64,000 nucleotides of DNA from Elephas maximus indicus (GCF_024166365.1 NC_064822.1:149116823-149180822); one strand, 5' to 3'; positions 32,913 to 44,724 are shown, counted from the stretch's first letter. The notes: generated by a model from the letters alone, not told the origin. Made by a program: numbers and translations.

Positions 32913-34216
32913 GTTACAGTAATCAAGAGAATGTGAGATTCACATAAGGGGAGACAAATAGATCAATGAAAGAGAATAGAACAAAACATACACAATTGAT
33001 AGCTTTTCAAAGAAGGTACCAAAGACGGTTAATTAGGAAACAAAAAATCTATTCAACAAAAGGTACTGAAACAACTGAATATCAAAATTGAAAATATGAA
33101 CCTTGACTCTTCATTTATACCATATATAAAGATTATTTTGAGGTATTTTATATATATCAATGTAAAAACTAAAATTATAGAGCTTTTAGAAGCAAATATG
33201 GAGAAACACTACATGACTTTGGGGTAGGCAAAGATGACTTTAGGATATTATAAGCATAAAACAGAAATTATAGAAATGATTCATTAAACTTCATCAAATT
33301 TAAACACTTTTGTTCATCAAAAGACACTCATGAAAACAAGGAAGCTGCAAATTGGGAGAAAATGTTTGCAGTACATTATCTGAAAAAACAAGCCCTGTTA
33401 GTCAATGATAAAAAGTAAAGAACCCAATTAAACAATGAGTAAAGATCTAAACAAACACTACATACGCACACACATGTAAGAGTGCCCGTGGTGCACACAA
33501 AAAAGAGCATCCTGAGTCATCAAGGATATGCAAATTAAAACTACCAAGAGATCGCAGTTTACACCACAAGAATGCTAAAATTTAAAAGAATGGCAACACT
33601 CTAAGTTAGTAAGGATTTTGCTGGAAGGATTATAAAATGGTGCAACCACCTAGGAAACTAGCAGTTTCTAACTCAATTAAGCATACACATACCTTATAAC
33701 TCAGAAATTCCATTCCCAAGTATTTATCCAGAAACAATGAAAATATATGTCCAGGAAAATACTTATATGTGAATTTTCAATAGGGTTTTATTCAGATAGC
33801 CTCAAACTGGGCAGGACCCAAATGTCCACCCCACAGAATGAGTAAGCGTATTGTAGCATATTCACACAATCAAATAATAGCAATAAAGAGGTACGAACTG
33901 CTGACATGTACAATAACAGGTCAATCTCAAAAAAATTATATTGAGTAAAGGTAGACAGTCACACACAAAAAAAGTACATGCTGTTTGATTCTATTTATAT
34001 GAAGATCAAGAATAGGCAAAATCCCTCATTTGCATCTGTTGCCAGAGGGATTGGCTGGGGATGTGCATGACAGAATTGTATGGTATGATGGAAAAAATCT
34101 TCATCTTTATTAGGTTTGAATGACATAAATATAGACATTTGTCCAAATTCACCAATCTTTACACTTATTAGCTATGCCTTTCACTGAATATAAATTATAC
34201 CCCAATTAAAAAAAAA

Positions 34217-36194
34217 AAGCCACGGGATAAAATTTATATTTTGTACTAGCATAAAAATATCTCAAAATTGGAAGGCAAAGAAGCAGAAAAGATGTTTAAC
34301 TCTGGAGAGAAGGAATAAGGATAAGGTTCACTCTGAATCTATGAGATAGAGCCTGAGTTTTAGATTTTGTGAATTGGAAATATTTTAAAGGAAGATTAAG
34401 AGATGTGAACGTAGAGTAAGAAAGATAGAAAATAGGGGAGATGAAGAAGAAAATAAGAGGACGGATGTGGAAGCTAACGTTTATTGAGTGCCTGCTACAT
34501 AACACTTTGTAATAAATGTTCTATATAGAAACAAATATAATTCACAATACTGTCTTTCAAAGATTGACTACTATTTTATTTTACAGATGATGAAAGAGTC
34601 CCAGAGGGCTAAAAAATCTAAAGCCACAAAGTTAGAAAGTTATAGAAATATGATTTAAAGCAGAAGCTAGCACAACTGTGGATCTTGGAAAAATTTGAAC
34701 TAAATGTTAGCATTTAATGGTTGTGATTTCCATAAAATCGAAATTCCTAGAATGTCCTGAAACATTGGAAGATCTGCCACATTGGGTCTATGTTTCCATA
34801 TTGGGGGAAAAAAATTTAAAAACTGATCTGAAGCTCTGTAGCAAAGAGATGGACCCCTTACATAGGAGTGAAATAGAGCATGTTTTTGCCTGGTTTTTGT
34901 AGGCATTTGAGTATGGATTGCTGATTTCAGGGCCAGAGAGAATATAGAGAAAAGATAATGATTTTATACAGTAAAGGAGGAACAAAAGATCACTGGAGTA
35001 GAGAATCCATAATCTAGTAGCTAAATGATTTGTGTTTACCAGGAGAACAGAACCTAATTATGCCAAAAGCAAGACATTAAATAACAGAATAGAGAGAAAA
35101 AAAAAAAAAAAAAAAGGAGAGAGGCTTGTACAAAAGGAAAGCCCATTTCATGGTGACTAATGCCCTTTGGGAATGTTCCAACTTGTTGGAGGGATGTTGC
35201 CCTAATAATAGAGACACTCAGAGAGAATAATTTTCTCAAAACAGTTCAACAGTTTTTGGAGAAGAACCTTCCCCTGGGAAAATAAGTGAAATCAGACTAG
35301 GAGCAATCAGGACCAAGGTGATTAAGATTTGGAAGATGGAGAAAATTTGTAGAAGTTCTGGGCCTGCTTTTCTGTCTCTGTAAGACAAAGGAATAAGACT
35401 AGTTGTTCCAAATAGCCCTTTTCAGTTCTAACATTCTTAGTTTTAATGATTTGGTACTTCATTAAAACACGGCTTATTACCCCAGTTCTTGCTGGTGTTT
35501 GCATTCTATACATACTAGTGCCTCCACCTAGAGTACAAAGCGAGAAATGTTCTCCTCACCAGGTCACTTGCTTCTACTCCCCTTGGGCTCTAGGCTCACT
35601 TTGTCCTTGATCGTTCTATCTATGCTTTCTTGTCTTTCACCTGAGTAAAAACAATTCAATGCATGCACAGGCCTTTTAGGTTCTACATGGGCCTTATAAT
35701 AAGAAGGAGAATTCTGAGATTAAGAGTTTCTATATTTGTTTAATATGTGTAGCACACTTAAGCCTGAAAAAGAAGAAAATAATGGTTAAAGTCATGAATT
35801 TGCAAGTTTAAAATAGAATAAGATCAGGTATTTTACTGATTATATTTTTAGATTAAAATTATTAGCCTACCTCCCCCCCCCCCTTTTTTTAGCATAATAT
35901 TTTCTGTAGCATGTTAATAGAAAACTCTCTTTGACTTGTAACTGGACCTAGTATTGACATTACAAAGATTAACCATTGCTTTAGAAATAAAAGCATTGTT
36001 TATTTCTATCCAAGCTCTACTTATTCTTACTTAAATTCTCTTCAGCTCATTTTTTTTAAATCTATACAGTAGAACTATTATTATCCTGTGAATCCTGTTT
36101 CGCAGTATACTGTGTTAAAGAAATTTAGTAAACCTGTGACAGCGCCTGTCATAGAGTAGTTACTTTCATGTTTAGTCTTTAGATTTCTCTTGAA
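34217..36194. other. Mostly unique intergenic DNA
   Basis: Holds a MIR at about 34455-34665, an A-run at 35098-35115 and a C/T homopolymer at 35873-35890. Short open frames (34296-34505, 34717-34902) have no recognised domain. Confidence 0.6.
34455..34665 (-). repeat. MIR SINE
   Basis: AACGTTTATTGAGTGCCTGC, TACATAACACTTTGTAATAA, TTTACAGATGATGAAAGAGT and AGCCACAAAGTTAGAAAG follow MIR in minus orientation. Confidence 0.75.
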
Positions 36195-36319
36195 AAACCA
36201 GTTGCCTTTGAGAAGTCAATTGCTAGGGCTTTCTTCTGAGGTGCCTCAGGGTGTGCTCCAATGTAGAACTTTTCAGTTAGTAGCCTTGTGTGTTAACTGT
36301 TTGCACCACCAAGGGACTT
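36195..36319 (-). repeat. SINE, internally deleted, minus
   Basis: AAAACCAGTTGCCTTTGAGA tail joined to CTTCTGAGGTGCCTCAGGGT, TCAGTTAGTAGCC, GTTTGCACCACCAAGGGACT head. The central segment is missing. Confidence 0.75.
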
Positions 36320-36366
36320 CAGATTTCTCTTAGGTATGTGATATTGATTACCACAGCCACTGTTAG

Positions 36367-36526
36367 ACTTGGAAACTCTGGCGGCATAACGGTTAAGATC
36401 TATGGCTGCTAACCAAAAGGTCGGCAGTTCGAATCCACCAGGAACTCCTTGGAAACCGTATGGGGAAGTTCTACTCTGTCCTATAGGGTCGCTATGAGTC
36501 AGAATCGACTCAATGGCAGCGGGACT
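36367..36526 (+). repeat. Afrotherian SINE, plus
   Basis: GGAAACTCTGGCGGCATAAC head, GGCTGCTAACCAAAAGGTCG, GCAGTTCGAATCCACCAGG, CCTATAGGGTCGCTATGAG, TCAGAATCGACTCAATGGCA. Well preserved, with intact CpGs, so probably young. Confidence 0.93.
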
Positions 36527-36849
36527 CTTAGTCTTGGGATGTTACACTGTTTACTTCAGTCCTCTACCTCTGACAACTTGCTGATATCTGTTCTTTCTAT
36601 ACAAATTGGCTTCTCAATTTGGAGGTACCAGTGTGTGGCTTTAGTACCATCGCACACCTACTTTTCCTAAATGACAATTTACCCGATGTCGATTGCACTT
36701 AAAAATAGTGTTCAAGAGTTTTTGAAAAGAAACATTCTCTCATACTATCACATTCTGCTAGAAATCTCCTCAAAAGCGATTTAGTTTCTAGATTTCATCA
36801 TTCACAGATAGAAGAATGAAAATGTCTTTGTGAGAGGTGAGGGAGACAT

Positions 36850-37045
36850 ACTTGTTGCTGTCCAGTCAATTCTGAATCATAGTGACCCTATAGGGTGGAG
36901 TAGAACTATCCCATAGGGTTTCTGAGACTTTAATCTTTACAGAAACAGACTGCCACATCTTTCTTCCACAGGTGGCTGATGGGTTCGAACCACTGACCTT
37001 TAGGTTTGCAGCCAAGTACTTAACCACAGCACCACCAGGGATCCT
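36850..37045 (-). repeat. Afrotherian SINE, long type, minus
   Basis: TTGTTGCTGTCCAGTCAATT, TAATCTTTACAGAAACAGAC, GGGTTCGAACCACTGACC, GCAGCCAAGTACTTAACC and CACCACCAGGGATCC. Full length. Confidence 0.92.
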
Positions 37046-38565
37046 GAGGGGGAGAGCACGTCTTCCTTAAAACCATCAGGGAAGGGTGCTTGACATTTTA
37101 TTAATTCATCCAATTAACAATATTTACTGTCTGGACAAATGTTATTTTATGTTCTGAGAATTTAAGAAGACAAAACAATAAAAATTTCTGTATTTACTTA
37201 CTAAAGAAAAAAAAAAAACAAAGACCACAGAGATTGAATGGGACAAGGGTAAGGCGGGGTTTGAAATACATGACCGGTTTAAAATCAGTCATCTATTAAC
37301 ACAAAAATGCTACATGACAAACTGTTCCAAACCTCAATTACTTAAAACATAATTTATTCCTGCTCATGTGTCTTGCCTTTGAGCTATTCAGGGCGACTCT
37401 ACTTTAAGCTTAGGAATGTCAGCTTTACACGACAGGTGTGCAAGTCAGCTGACATGGAGCTCTGTTTCATATGTCCCTCTTCATTATGGGACCATCTAGG
37501 ATAACTTCTTCTCCGTGGCAATGACAGAGAGCAAAAGGGCAAGCCCTATGCTGCGATCACATTCTACTGGCAAAAGCAAGTCACATGGCCAAAACCAAGG
37601 TCAAAAGAGTGAAGAAGTACATTCCACCCACTCTGGGAGGGAGAGAGGAGAGAGCATTTGCTGAACTGTAATATGATCACAGTGGTCATGGAAGAGCTCT
37701 TACGAAAAAGCTTGCCATGTTTTAAGAAAAGCCAGACAGCCAGTGTAATTGAAATACAGGCACAGAAGGAGAGAACAACAGATATGATGGTACAGTAGAT
37801 AAGTAGGCAGAAGCTCACTCAGGCCATTAGAGACCACAGTAAGGACTTTGTTCTAAGTATAATAGGAAACTTAGAGGGTTTCAAGCAGAGAGTGGCAAGA
37901 ATACATTTACATTTAAAAAAAATACAAAAAGTTACTCTGGCTGTTATGTGGTGGCTACATTGAAAAGGATCAAGAATCTTGTCAGGGAGACTATTCCAGA
38001 GGCTGCTACTATAATTCATGGGGCAGATAATGTGGGTTAAGCTGAGTGGTGGTCTTGGAATAAGAAAAAGTTGTTGGATTTTGAATATATATTGGCTGCA
38101 GACCTGTATCTCAGATTTTTGATGGCTTGGTATTGGTGAGATGAGAGAAAAATAATTGTAAATGGCTCCTAATTTTTTGATCTGTGTAATTCAGTGAATG
38201 ACGGCTCCAAAACATAGAAGGAGAATACTTGAAAACGAGACTATATTTAGAAAGGTGTTTAGAGGAATCAAAATTTTATTTTGGACAGTAAGTTTGCCCA
38301 ATGAACTTTCAAGTAGTAAGTTCTACACACCTGCTGAAGGTGTGATTGGATATACAAACTGGTATTGAGAAATGCACACTGGGAAGTTATTAGGAACAGA
38401 TAGTATTCAAAGCCACAAGACTCATCAGGATCACTAGAAAAAAGGACTAAATAGAAAAAAAAAGGATAAAAAATACAGATAATATAAGACCATTATGTTC
38501 TGAATTCTATCCCTATCTTCTTAAGGAAAAGAAAAGAAAAATGTCTCACTGAATTTGCTCCTGGT
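37046..38565. other. Intergenic DNA with old repeat relics
   Basis: From about 37290 to 37640, ACAAACTGTTCCAAACCTCA, ATTACTTAAAACATAATTTA and TCACATTCTACTGGCAAAAG, CAAGTCACATGGCC resemble a common ancient mammalian interspersed repeat whose family I cannot name with certainty. A second relic from about 37820-38100 (AGTAAGGACTTTGTTCTAAG, TTACTCTGGCTGTTATGTGG) is also repeat-like. No gene is supported. Confidence 0.45.
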
Positions 38566-38831
38566 AAATGGTAGTGCTGAGCTTCCAGACTAAGACAGAC
38601 TAGGAAGAAGGACCCGGCAGTCCACTTCTGAAAAGCATTAGCCAGTGAAAACCTTATGAATAGCAGCAGAACATTGTCTGATATACTGCTGGAAGATGAG
38701 CCCCCCAGGATGAAAGACACTCAAAAGATTTAACTGGGGAAGAGCTGCCTCCTCAAAGTAGAGTCGACCTTAATGACGTGGGTGGAGTAAATCTTTCAGG
38801 ACCTTCATCTGCTGATGTGGCATGACTCAAA

Positions 38832-39377
38832 ATGAGAAGAAACAGCTGCAAACATCCATTAATAATCAGAACCTGGAATGTACGAGACATGAATCTAGGA
38901 AAATTGGAAATTGTCAAAAATGAAACGGAATGCATAAACATCGATATTCTAGGCATTAGTGAGCTGAAATGGACTGGTATTGGCCATTTTGAATCGGACA
39001 ATCATAGAGTCTACTATGCTGGAAATGACAACTCGAAGAGGAATGGTGTTGCGTTCATTGTCAGAAAGAACGTTTCAAGATCTATCCTGAAGTACAGTGC
39101 TGTCAGTGATAGGATAATATCCATATGCCTACAAGGAAGACCAGTTAATATGACTATTATTCAAATTTACCCACCAACCATTGGGGACAAAGATGAGGAA
39201 ATAGAAGATTTTTATCAGCTGCTACAGTCTGAAATTGATCGAACATGCAATCAAGATGCATTGTTAATTACTGGCAATTGGAACGTGAAAGTTGGAAACA
39301 AAGAAGAAGGATTAGTAGTTGGAAAATATGGCCTTGATGATAGAAACAATGCTGGAGATAGATTGATAGAATTTTGA
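38832..39377 (+). pseudogene. RTE endonuclease domain fragment
   Basis: 181 residues with APE-like endonuclease landmarks: RTWNVRDMN near residue 13-21, GISELKW around 52-58, and IIQIYPPT near 112. LLITGNWNVKV is at the place where the family has GDFN, so the catalytic Asp appears changed to Asn. The frame ends at TGA 39375, and the same frame continues beyond with GTDHQPL (the SDH-like motif) near 39555. In active RTE elements this domain nicks target DNA for reverse transcription. Confidence 0.9.
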
Positions 39378-39937
39378 AAGACCAGCGACTTCTTCATTGC
39401 AAATACCTCCTTTCACCAACATAAACGGTGACTATACACATGGATCTCGCCAGTTGGAACACAAGGAAATCAAATTGACTACATTTGTGGAAAGAGACGA
39501 TGGAAAAGCTCAATATCATCAGTCAGAACAAGGCCAGGGGCCAACTGTGGAACAGACCATCAACCGCTCATATGCAAGTTCAAGCTGAAACTGAAGAAAA
39601 TCAGAGTAAGTCCACGAGAGCCAAAATATGACCTTGAGTATATCCCACCTGAATTCAGAGACCATCTCAAGAATAGATTTGACCCCTTGAACACTAGTGA
39701 TCGCAGACCAGACGAATTGTGGAATGACATCAAAGACATCATCCATGAAGAAAGCAAGAGGTCACTGAAAACACAGGAAAGAAAGAAAAGACCACGATGG
39801 ATGTCAGAGAAGACTCTAAAACCTGCTCTTGAACGTTGAGCAGCTAAAGCAAAAGGAAGAATTGATGAAGTAAAAGAACTGAACAGAAGATTTCAAAGAG
39901 CCTATCGAGAAGACAAAGTAAAGTATTATAATGACAT

Positions 39938-40964
39938 GTGCAAAGAGCTGGAGATGGAAAACCAAAGAGAAGAACAAGCTCGGCATTTCTCAAGCTGAAA
40001 GAACTGAAGAAAAAATTCAAGCCTCGAGTTGCAATACTGAAGGATTCCATGGGGAAAATATTAAACAACACAGGAAGCGTCAAAAGAAGATGGAAAGAAT
40101 ACACAGAGTCATTATACCAAAAAGAATTAGTCGATATTCAACCATTTCAAGAGGTGGCATATGATCAGGAACCGATGATACTGAAGGAAGAGGTCGAAGC
40201 TGCTCTGAAGGCATTGGTGAAAAACAAGGCTCCAGGAGTTGATGGAATATCAATTGAGATGTTTCAACAAACAGATGCAACGCTGGAGGTGCTCACTCAT
40301 CTATGCCAAGAAATATGGAAGACAGCTTCCTGGCCAACGGACTGGAAGAGATCCATATTTATGCCTATTCCCAAGAATGGTGATCCAACCAAATGTGGAA
40401 ATTATACAACAATATCATTAATGTCACATGCAAGCAAAATTTTGCTGAAGATCATTCAAAAATGGCTACAGCAGTATATCGTCAGGGAACTGCCAGAAAT
40501 TCAGGCTGGTTTCAGAAGAGGATGTGGAACCAGGGATATCATTGCTGATGTCAGATGGATCCTGGCTGAAAGCAGAGAATACCAGAAGGATGTTTACCTG
40601 TGTTTTATTGATTATGGAAAGGCATTCAACTGTGTGGATCATAACAAACTATGGATAACACGGCGAAGAATGGGAATTCCAGAACACTTAATTGTGCTCA
40701 TGAGGAACCTTTACATAGATTCAGAGGCAGTTGTTCGAACAGAACAAGGGGATACTGATTGGTTTAAAGTCAGGAAAGGTGTGTGTCAGGGTTGTATTCT
40801 TTCACCATACCTATTTAATCTGTATGCTGAACAAATAATACGAGAAGCTGGACTATATGAAGAAGAATAGGGCATCAGGATTGGAGGAAGATTCGTTAAC
40901 AACCTGTGTTATGCAGATGACACAACCTTGCTTGCTGAAAGTGAAGAGGACTTGAAGCACTTAC
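39938..40964 (+). pseudogene. RTE reverse transcriptase domain fragment
   Basis: The 310-residue open piece (to 40870) holds the RT fingers and palm: VKNKAPGVDGISIEM, FMPIPKNGDPTKCGNYTTIS, IQAGFRRGCGTRDII, CFIDYGKAFNCVDH (RT motif A region, family FVDYEKAFD) and KGVCQGCILSPYLFNLYAE. A single TAG at 40868 precedes the intact catalytic YADD at 40910-40921 in the same frame. Translation is then lost in the inserted SINE tail. Motif A has Asp to Asn and Glu to Gly differences from the family pattern. Confidence 0.92.
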
Positions 40965-41043
40965 AAAAAAAAAAAAAAACCAAACCCAGTGTCGTTGAGT
41001 CGATTCTGACTCAAAGCGACCCTATAGGACAGAGTAGAACTGA
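40965..41043 (-). repeat. 5'-truncated SINE inside RTE, minus
   Basis: An A-run then ACCAAACCCAGTGTCGTTGA, GTCGATTCTGACTCAAAGCG, CCTATAGGACAGAGTAGAAC, ending there. GAAGCACTTAC (40954-40964) and GAAACACTTAC (41044-41054) are the flanking duplication, matching one uninterrupted copy in other RTEs. Confidence 0.93.
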
Positions 41044-41440
41044 GAAACACTTACCAATGAAGATCAAAGATCAGAGCCTTCAATATGGGTTGCACCTCAA
41101 CATAAAGAAAACAAAAATCCTCACAACTGGACCAATGAGCAACATCATGATAAACTGAGAAAAGATTGAAATTGTCAAGGATTTCATTTTACTTGGATCC
41201 CCAATCAACAGCCGTGGAAGCAGCAGTTAAGAAATCAAAAGATGCATTGCATTGGGCAAATCTGCTGCAAAGGACTTTTTCAAAGCATTGAAGAGCAAAG
41301 ATGTCACCCTGAAGACTAAGGTGCACCTGACCCAAGCCATGGTATTTTCAATCACATCATATGCATGTGAAAGCTGGACAATGAATAAGGAAGACCGAAG
41401 AAGAGTTGATGCCTTTGGATTGTGGTGTTGGTGAAGAATA

Positions 41441-41758
41441 TTGAATATACCATGGACTGTCAAAAGAATGAACAAATCTGTCTTGCAAGAAGTGCGGCCA
41501 GAATGCTCCTTAGAGGCAAGGATGGCGAGACTGCCTCTTACATACTTTGGACATGTTGTCAGGAGGGATCAGTCCCTGGAGAAGGACATCATGCTTGGCA
41601 AAGTACAGGGCCAGCGGAAAAGAGGAAGTCCCTCAACAAGGTGGATTGACACAGTGGCTGCAACAATAAACTCAAGCGTAACAATGACTGTGAGGATGGC
41701 TCAGGACTGGGCAGTGTTTCGTTCTGTTGTGCATAGGGTCACTATGAGTCAGAACTGA
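41441..41758 (+). pseudogene. RTE C-terminal ORF fragment
   Basis: 105 residues of the RTE C-terminus: RRVDAFG-like upstream, then MNIPWTVKRMNKSVLQE, YFGHVVRRDQSLEKDIMLGK, RKRGSPSTRWIDTVAA and VFRSVVHRVT. The region is recurrent in RTE/BovB-type LINEs, and I know no enzymatic role for it. The start shown is just the first Met in a broken frame. Confidence 0.9.
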
Positions 41759-41794
41759 GTCGGCTGCACCTAACAACACAACAAATGGTGGTGC

Positions 41795-44062
41795 CAATAC
41801 ACCTGTTCTATTTTGGGTGTGGCAGATGCTATGGAGATATTCTTAGGCTTTGTGACAGATGAAAACAAAAGAAGGGAAATCTTTTCAATAAAAGCTTATT
41901 TTATTTCCTATTCTAGATGACTATACTTTAATTTGTAACACTAAGAGGAACAAAAGAAGAAAATTTTTGATAACTTTTTTTCTGTAATGCTTTCGTTTTC
42001 GTCTTGTTCAAATAAGGAGGCATATAAGGACAGGTACCTGAGCATTACACATAGTGGCTAGTGATTTTGTGGATATCTCATTATTTTCTTTAAAAAAAAA
42101 CTGTTGCTGTCAAGTCGGTTCTGACTCAAAGTAACCCTATATATATTTCCTTAAATATTAAAAAAGACTATAAGTGAGGTCTGTGATAATTGTAACTTCA
42201 AGTACCTTTAGTTAAATATAGCAACTCGTAAAAGTGTAAGTCCCAGGAAAGTATGTGCTGTAATTACAGTTTAAGTTGCAAAATATGATTACAGAAATCC
42301 ATCACCCAGTTTTTCAAGTTAATTACTTATAATGTTGCAAGAGCAAAGATAGGAGAGCCAAAGGGAAATGAGCTCGGAGCTTGCCGAGATTATAAGGGAT
42401 GGATGGATGCACATAGATTAGGAAATTGGGCATTTACGTTTTGTTTACCTAAATCTCCAAGGTCTGGGTTATATGCATTTGTGTGAGACAGGCTGTGTGC
42501 GTAAGTGTGTACATGCACAAATCTATCTATATATCTATGAAATAGACTTTAATTGAACAGAAAAATCAATTGGGTTTAGAAAGAGATTGACAACAGTGTT
42601 TATTCAGATGAATCAGAGGTACAGCGCCAAACCAGAGCACTCATTTAGAGGAATGGAGTAAATCCGCAGTTTATCCTGAGCACTCAGCTGTTGAATGCAC
42701 AGGAGCTCAGAGTGCTCTCCTTAAATGATTTTTTTAAAGTTGACTTTTCCATTCAGGGAGGAAAACAATGACTGCAGTAAAGGCTGAGAGAACTGACTGA
42801 AGGTGATGCAGAAAATGGAAAAATTGAAAAAAAAATGTTAGAAATTTAAAATAATTAGTATTTCAATTTAACTTGGAACATATGTATTGGACATGTATGG
42901 GTTGTTAGCCTTAAAGGAACATACAACAGAACAATAAGTGAGAGTCCTTTCCTTCTAGCTGTTTGCAGTTGACTGTAAACAGTATGAACTGTTGACGAGC
43001 CCTTATTAGATAGTGAGAACAGTAGAAGTAGATGGAACTACGTTCAGGGTTCAATCTTGGAAAGATTCATGTTGATTAGGCTGTAAAATACAGTGCTTTA
43101 AAAGTGAAAGATGGTGTCAGAAAGAGAAAAATAGAGAACTCAAGAGAAAGACGGAGGACAGATTACGGGTGGTAGAAATACCATAGGCTAAGTTTTAGAT
43201 GTTAAGGTATAAAAAGGTTGGAGAGCTCAGGAGGTTGTTAATGAGATGAGGAAGTCTATGAAGGTTCAGGAAGAAATAGTAACAAACTGAAGAAACTCGG
43301 TCATCAGGTACTTTCTGAGCTTCTTTATCTTCAAATTAAATAAGATTCCAGACTACTCTTTCTAAATGCCAATTCTTCAGACATCCCTGTTGACTAACTC
43401 ATATGAGTAATTACCTAATAAAGGTCTAACTTAAGCCATAGTAGAAGCTCGGAAGTCTACGTGCTGTGGAGGTGTCACAATCAACAGGTACCCAGATTGG
43501 GAAAATCCACTTTAAGTCAGCACCTCTAGGTGACCTCAAGCTAGAAGACTAACACATGGAGTTTATCAAAGTCTCTTTATTAGTTATTTTGAGAGCTAGG
43601 TAAAAGAAAGATTATAGGATAAAAATCAGAATAAAAATAGCTCACCAGACCTCTTAGGAAAGTGCCAAAAAATTCCGTCATTAAAAGTAGTATTTGGGTA
43701 CTTCCTGGAATACTTTTTAGGTGCAAATATCCACAGGCAACTTCCCCCCCCCTTAAAACAAATTGTTTAATTGACTTTTCTGTAGCATGAAGGCGTGGTG
43801 CTAAAAAGAAAAGGAATAACAGATTAAAGACAATATCAATTAGCAGTCAGGTAAAGTTTATATCATATTTTTTTCTTTTACCAAGGACAGAAGTTACATT
43901 ACCCTCATCCCCTCCAAGGTGGGGGTGGAGGGGTGGGCGGGGAGTGTATAATCCATTTTATTTTGAAACATTTGACATTAGTTAAAACAGTTTCCTGTAA
44001 TTCTTTCAGATTTTTCATGTATTTAAAACAGTTCTCACATGAACAACTAATATTCACCTGAT
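41795..44062. other. Unique intergenic DNA
   Basis: No gene is supported. It holds one SINE tail fragment (42094-42144), a C-run at 43746-43754 and a G-rich stretch near 43918-43942. There is a GGGGTGGGCGGGGAG segment that could bind GC-box factors, but nothing else marks a promoter. Confidence 0.6.
42094..42144 (-). repeat. SINE 3'-end fragment, minus
   Basis: AAACTGTTGCTGTCAAGTCG, GTTCTGACTCAAAGTAACCC. Short tail fragment of about 50 bp. Confidence 0.75.
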
Positions 44063-44075
44063 ACACTTAAAATGG

Positions 44076-44239
44076 AGCCCTAGTGGCGCAGTGGTTAAGA
44101 GTTCGGATGCTAATCCAAAGGTCAGCAGTTCAAATCAACCAGCTGCTCCTTGGAAACTCTGTGGGGCAGTTCTACTCTGTCCTATAGGGTCGCTAAGAGT
44201 CGGAACTCACTCGCCGGCAATGTTATTTTTTTTTTTTTA
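44076..44239 (+). repeat. Young full-length SINE with perfect duplication, plus
   Basis: AGCCCTAGTGGCGCAGTGGT head, GGTCAGCAGTTCAAATC, CTCCTTGGAAACTCTGTGGG, ATAGGGTCGCTAAGAGTCGG and a T-run tail. ACACTTAAAATGG occurs perfectly at both edges (44063-44075 and 44240-44252), so the ends are exact. Confidence 0.96.
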
Positions 44240-44420
44240 ACACTTAAAATGGGTTTTTGTTACACTCTCCCCACCCCTCTTTATTTTCTAGTTACTGGTA
44301 CCTAGGGGTATATTTTTTCAATATGCTTCTGAGCTTCTTTTACTGAAGAAATAGCCACTTGAGGAAAAGGGGAATTACACTTGCTTTTTTTTGATTAGAC
44401 AGCTATCACAAGAGCACTAC

Positions 44421-44437
44421 GTGTGTGTGTGTGTGCT

Positions 44438-44469
<32 letters not shown>

Positions 44470-44472
44470 CAC
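44421..44472. repeat. GT/TA microsatellite
   Basis: (GT)n with one CT interruption passes into (AT)n at 44460. It directly abuts the tail side of a minus-strand SINE. Confidence 0.9.
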
Positions 44473-44475
44473 CAT

Positions 44476-44624
44476 ATCCATTGCCGACTTCAATTCAGAC
44501 TCATAGCGGCCCTATAGGACAGTGTAGAGCTGTCCCATGTTTCCAAGGAGGGACTGGTGGATTCGATCTTACGACCTTTTGATTAGCAGCCGGAGCTCTT
44601 AACCATTATGACACCAAAGTTCCC
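44476..44624 (-). repeat. Afrotherian SINE, minus
   Basis: CCATTGCCGACTTCAATTCA, GACTCATAGCGGCCCTATAG, TGGTGGATTCGATC, GATTAGCAGCCGGAGCTC and ACCATTATGACACCAAAG. Full length, bounded on both sides by TA/TG microsatellites. Confidence 0.9.
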
Positions 44625-44724
44625 ATATATATGTGTATATATACGTATATATACACACACGTATATATTATATATTTTACATATACACGTATATTATTTG
44701 GAAAAAGAAATATACATATATGTT
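44625..44724. repeat. TA-rich microsatellite
   Basis: Repeated ATATATGTGTATATATACGT-like units. Open frames across it (44608-44862) are low-complexity artefacts. Confidence 0.85.

Larger units (their letters stand above)
27512..34216 (+). mobile_element. Old L1 (composite host of nested insertions), plus
   Basis: Diverged L1 ORF2 and 3' end occur in pieces: 27512-27885 (TTGGTTCTTTGAAAAGATGA), 28067-28138, then 30477-34216 (CAATAAGTTTAATAACCTAA, ATGGACATTTGACAAAATTCA-like, CAATGCAATTTCAG). It ends in a poly(A) at 34206. The segments are colinear with one L1 once the inserted elements are removed. No open frame of useful length survives. Confidence 0.8.
38578..41782 (+). mobile_element. Near full-length RTE/BovB-like LINE, plus
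   Basis: This copy spans the 5' UTR (from TGAGCTTCCAGACTAAGACA), an endonuclease-RT ORF (38832 to about 41759) and the CACCTAACAACACAAC 3' end, about 3.2 kb. AAATGGTRGTGC repeats flank it (38566-38577 and 41783-41794, one mismatch), a clean target-site duplication showing insertion as a unit. The ORF is disabled: stops at 39375, 39436 and 39838, a frameshift near 39990, a stop at 40868, and a SINE at 40965-41043. It is the best reference here for the many truncated copies. Confidence 0.95.

Noticed and set aside
38832..40870. Reverse transcriptase and endonuclease frames that might signal a retrovirus
   Set aside because: Domain order (APE-type endonuclease then RT with YADD), an AAC-repeat tail, lack of LTRs and of gag, protease or integrase place it in the RTE/BovB LINEs.
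43918..43942. G-rich GGGGTGGGCGGGGAG stretch as a promoter
   Set aside because: An isolated motif without CpG enrichment, TATA or adjacent exon. It is better left as low-complexity.
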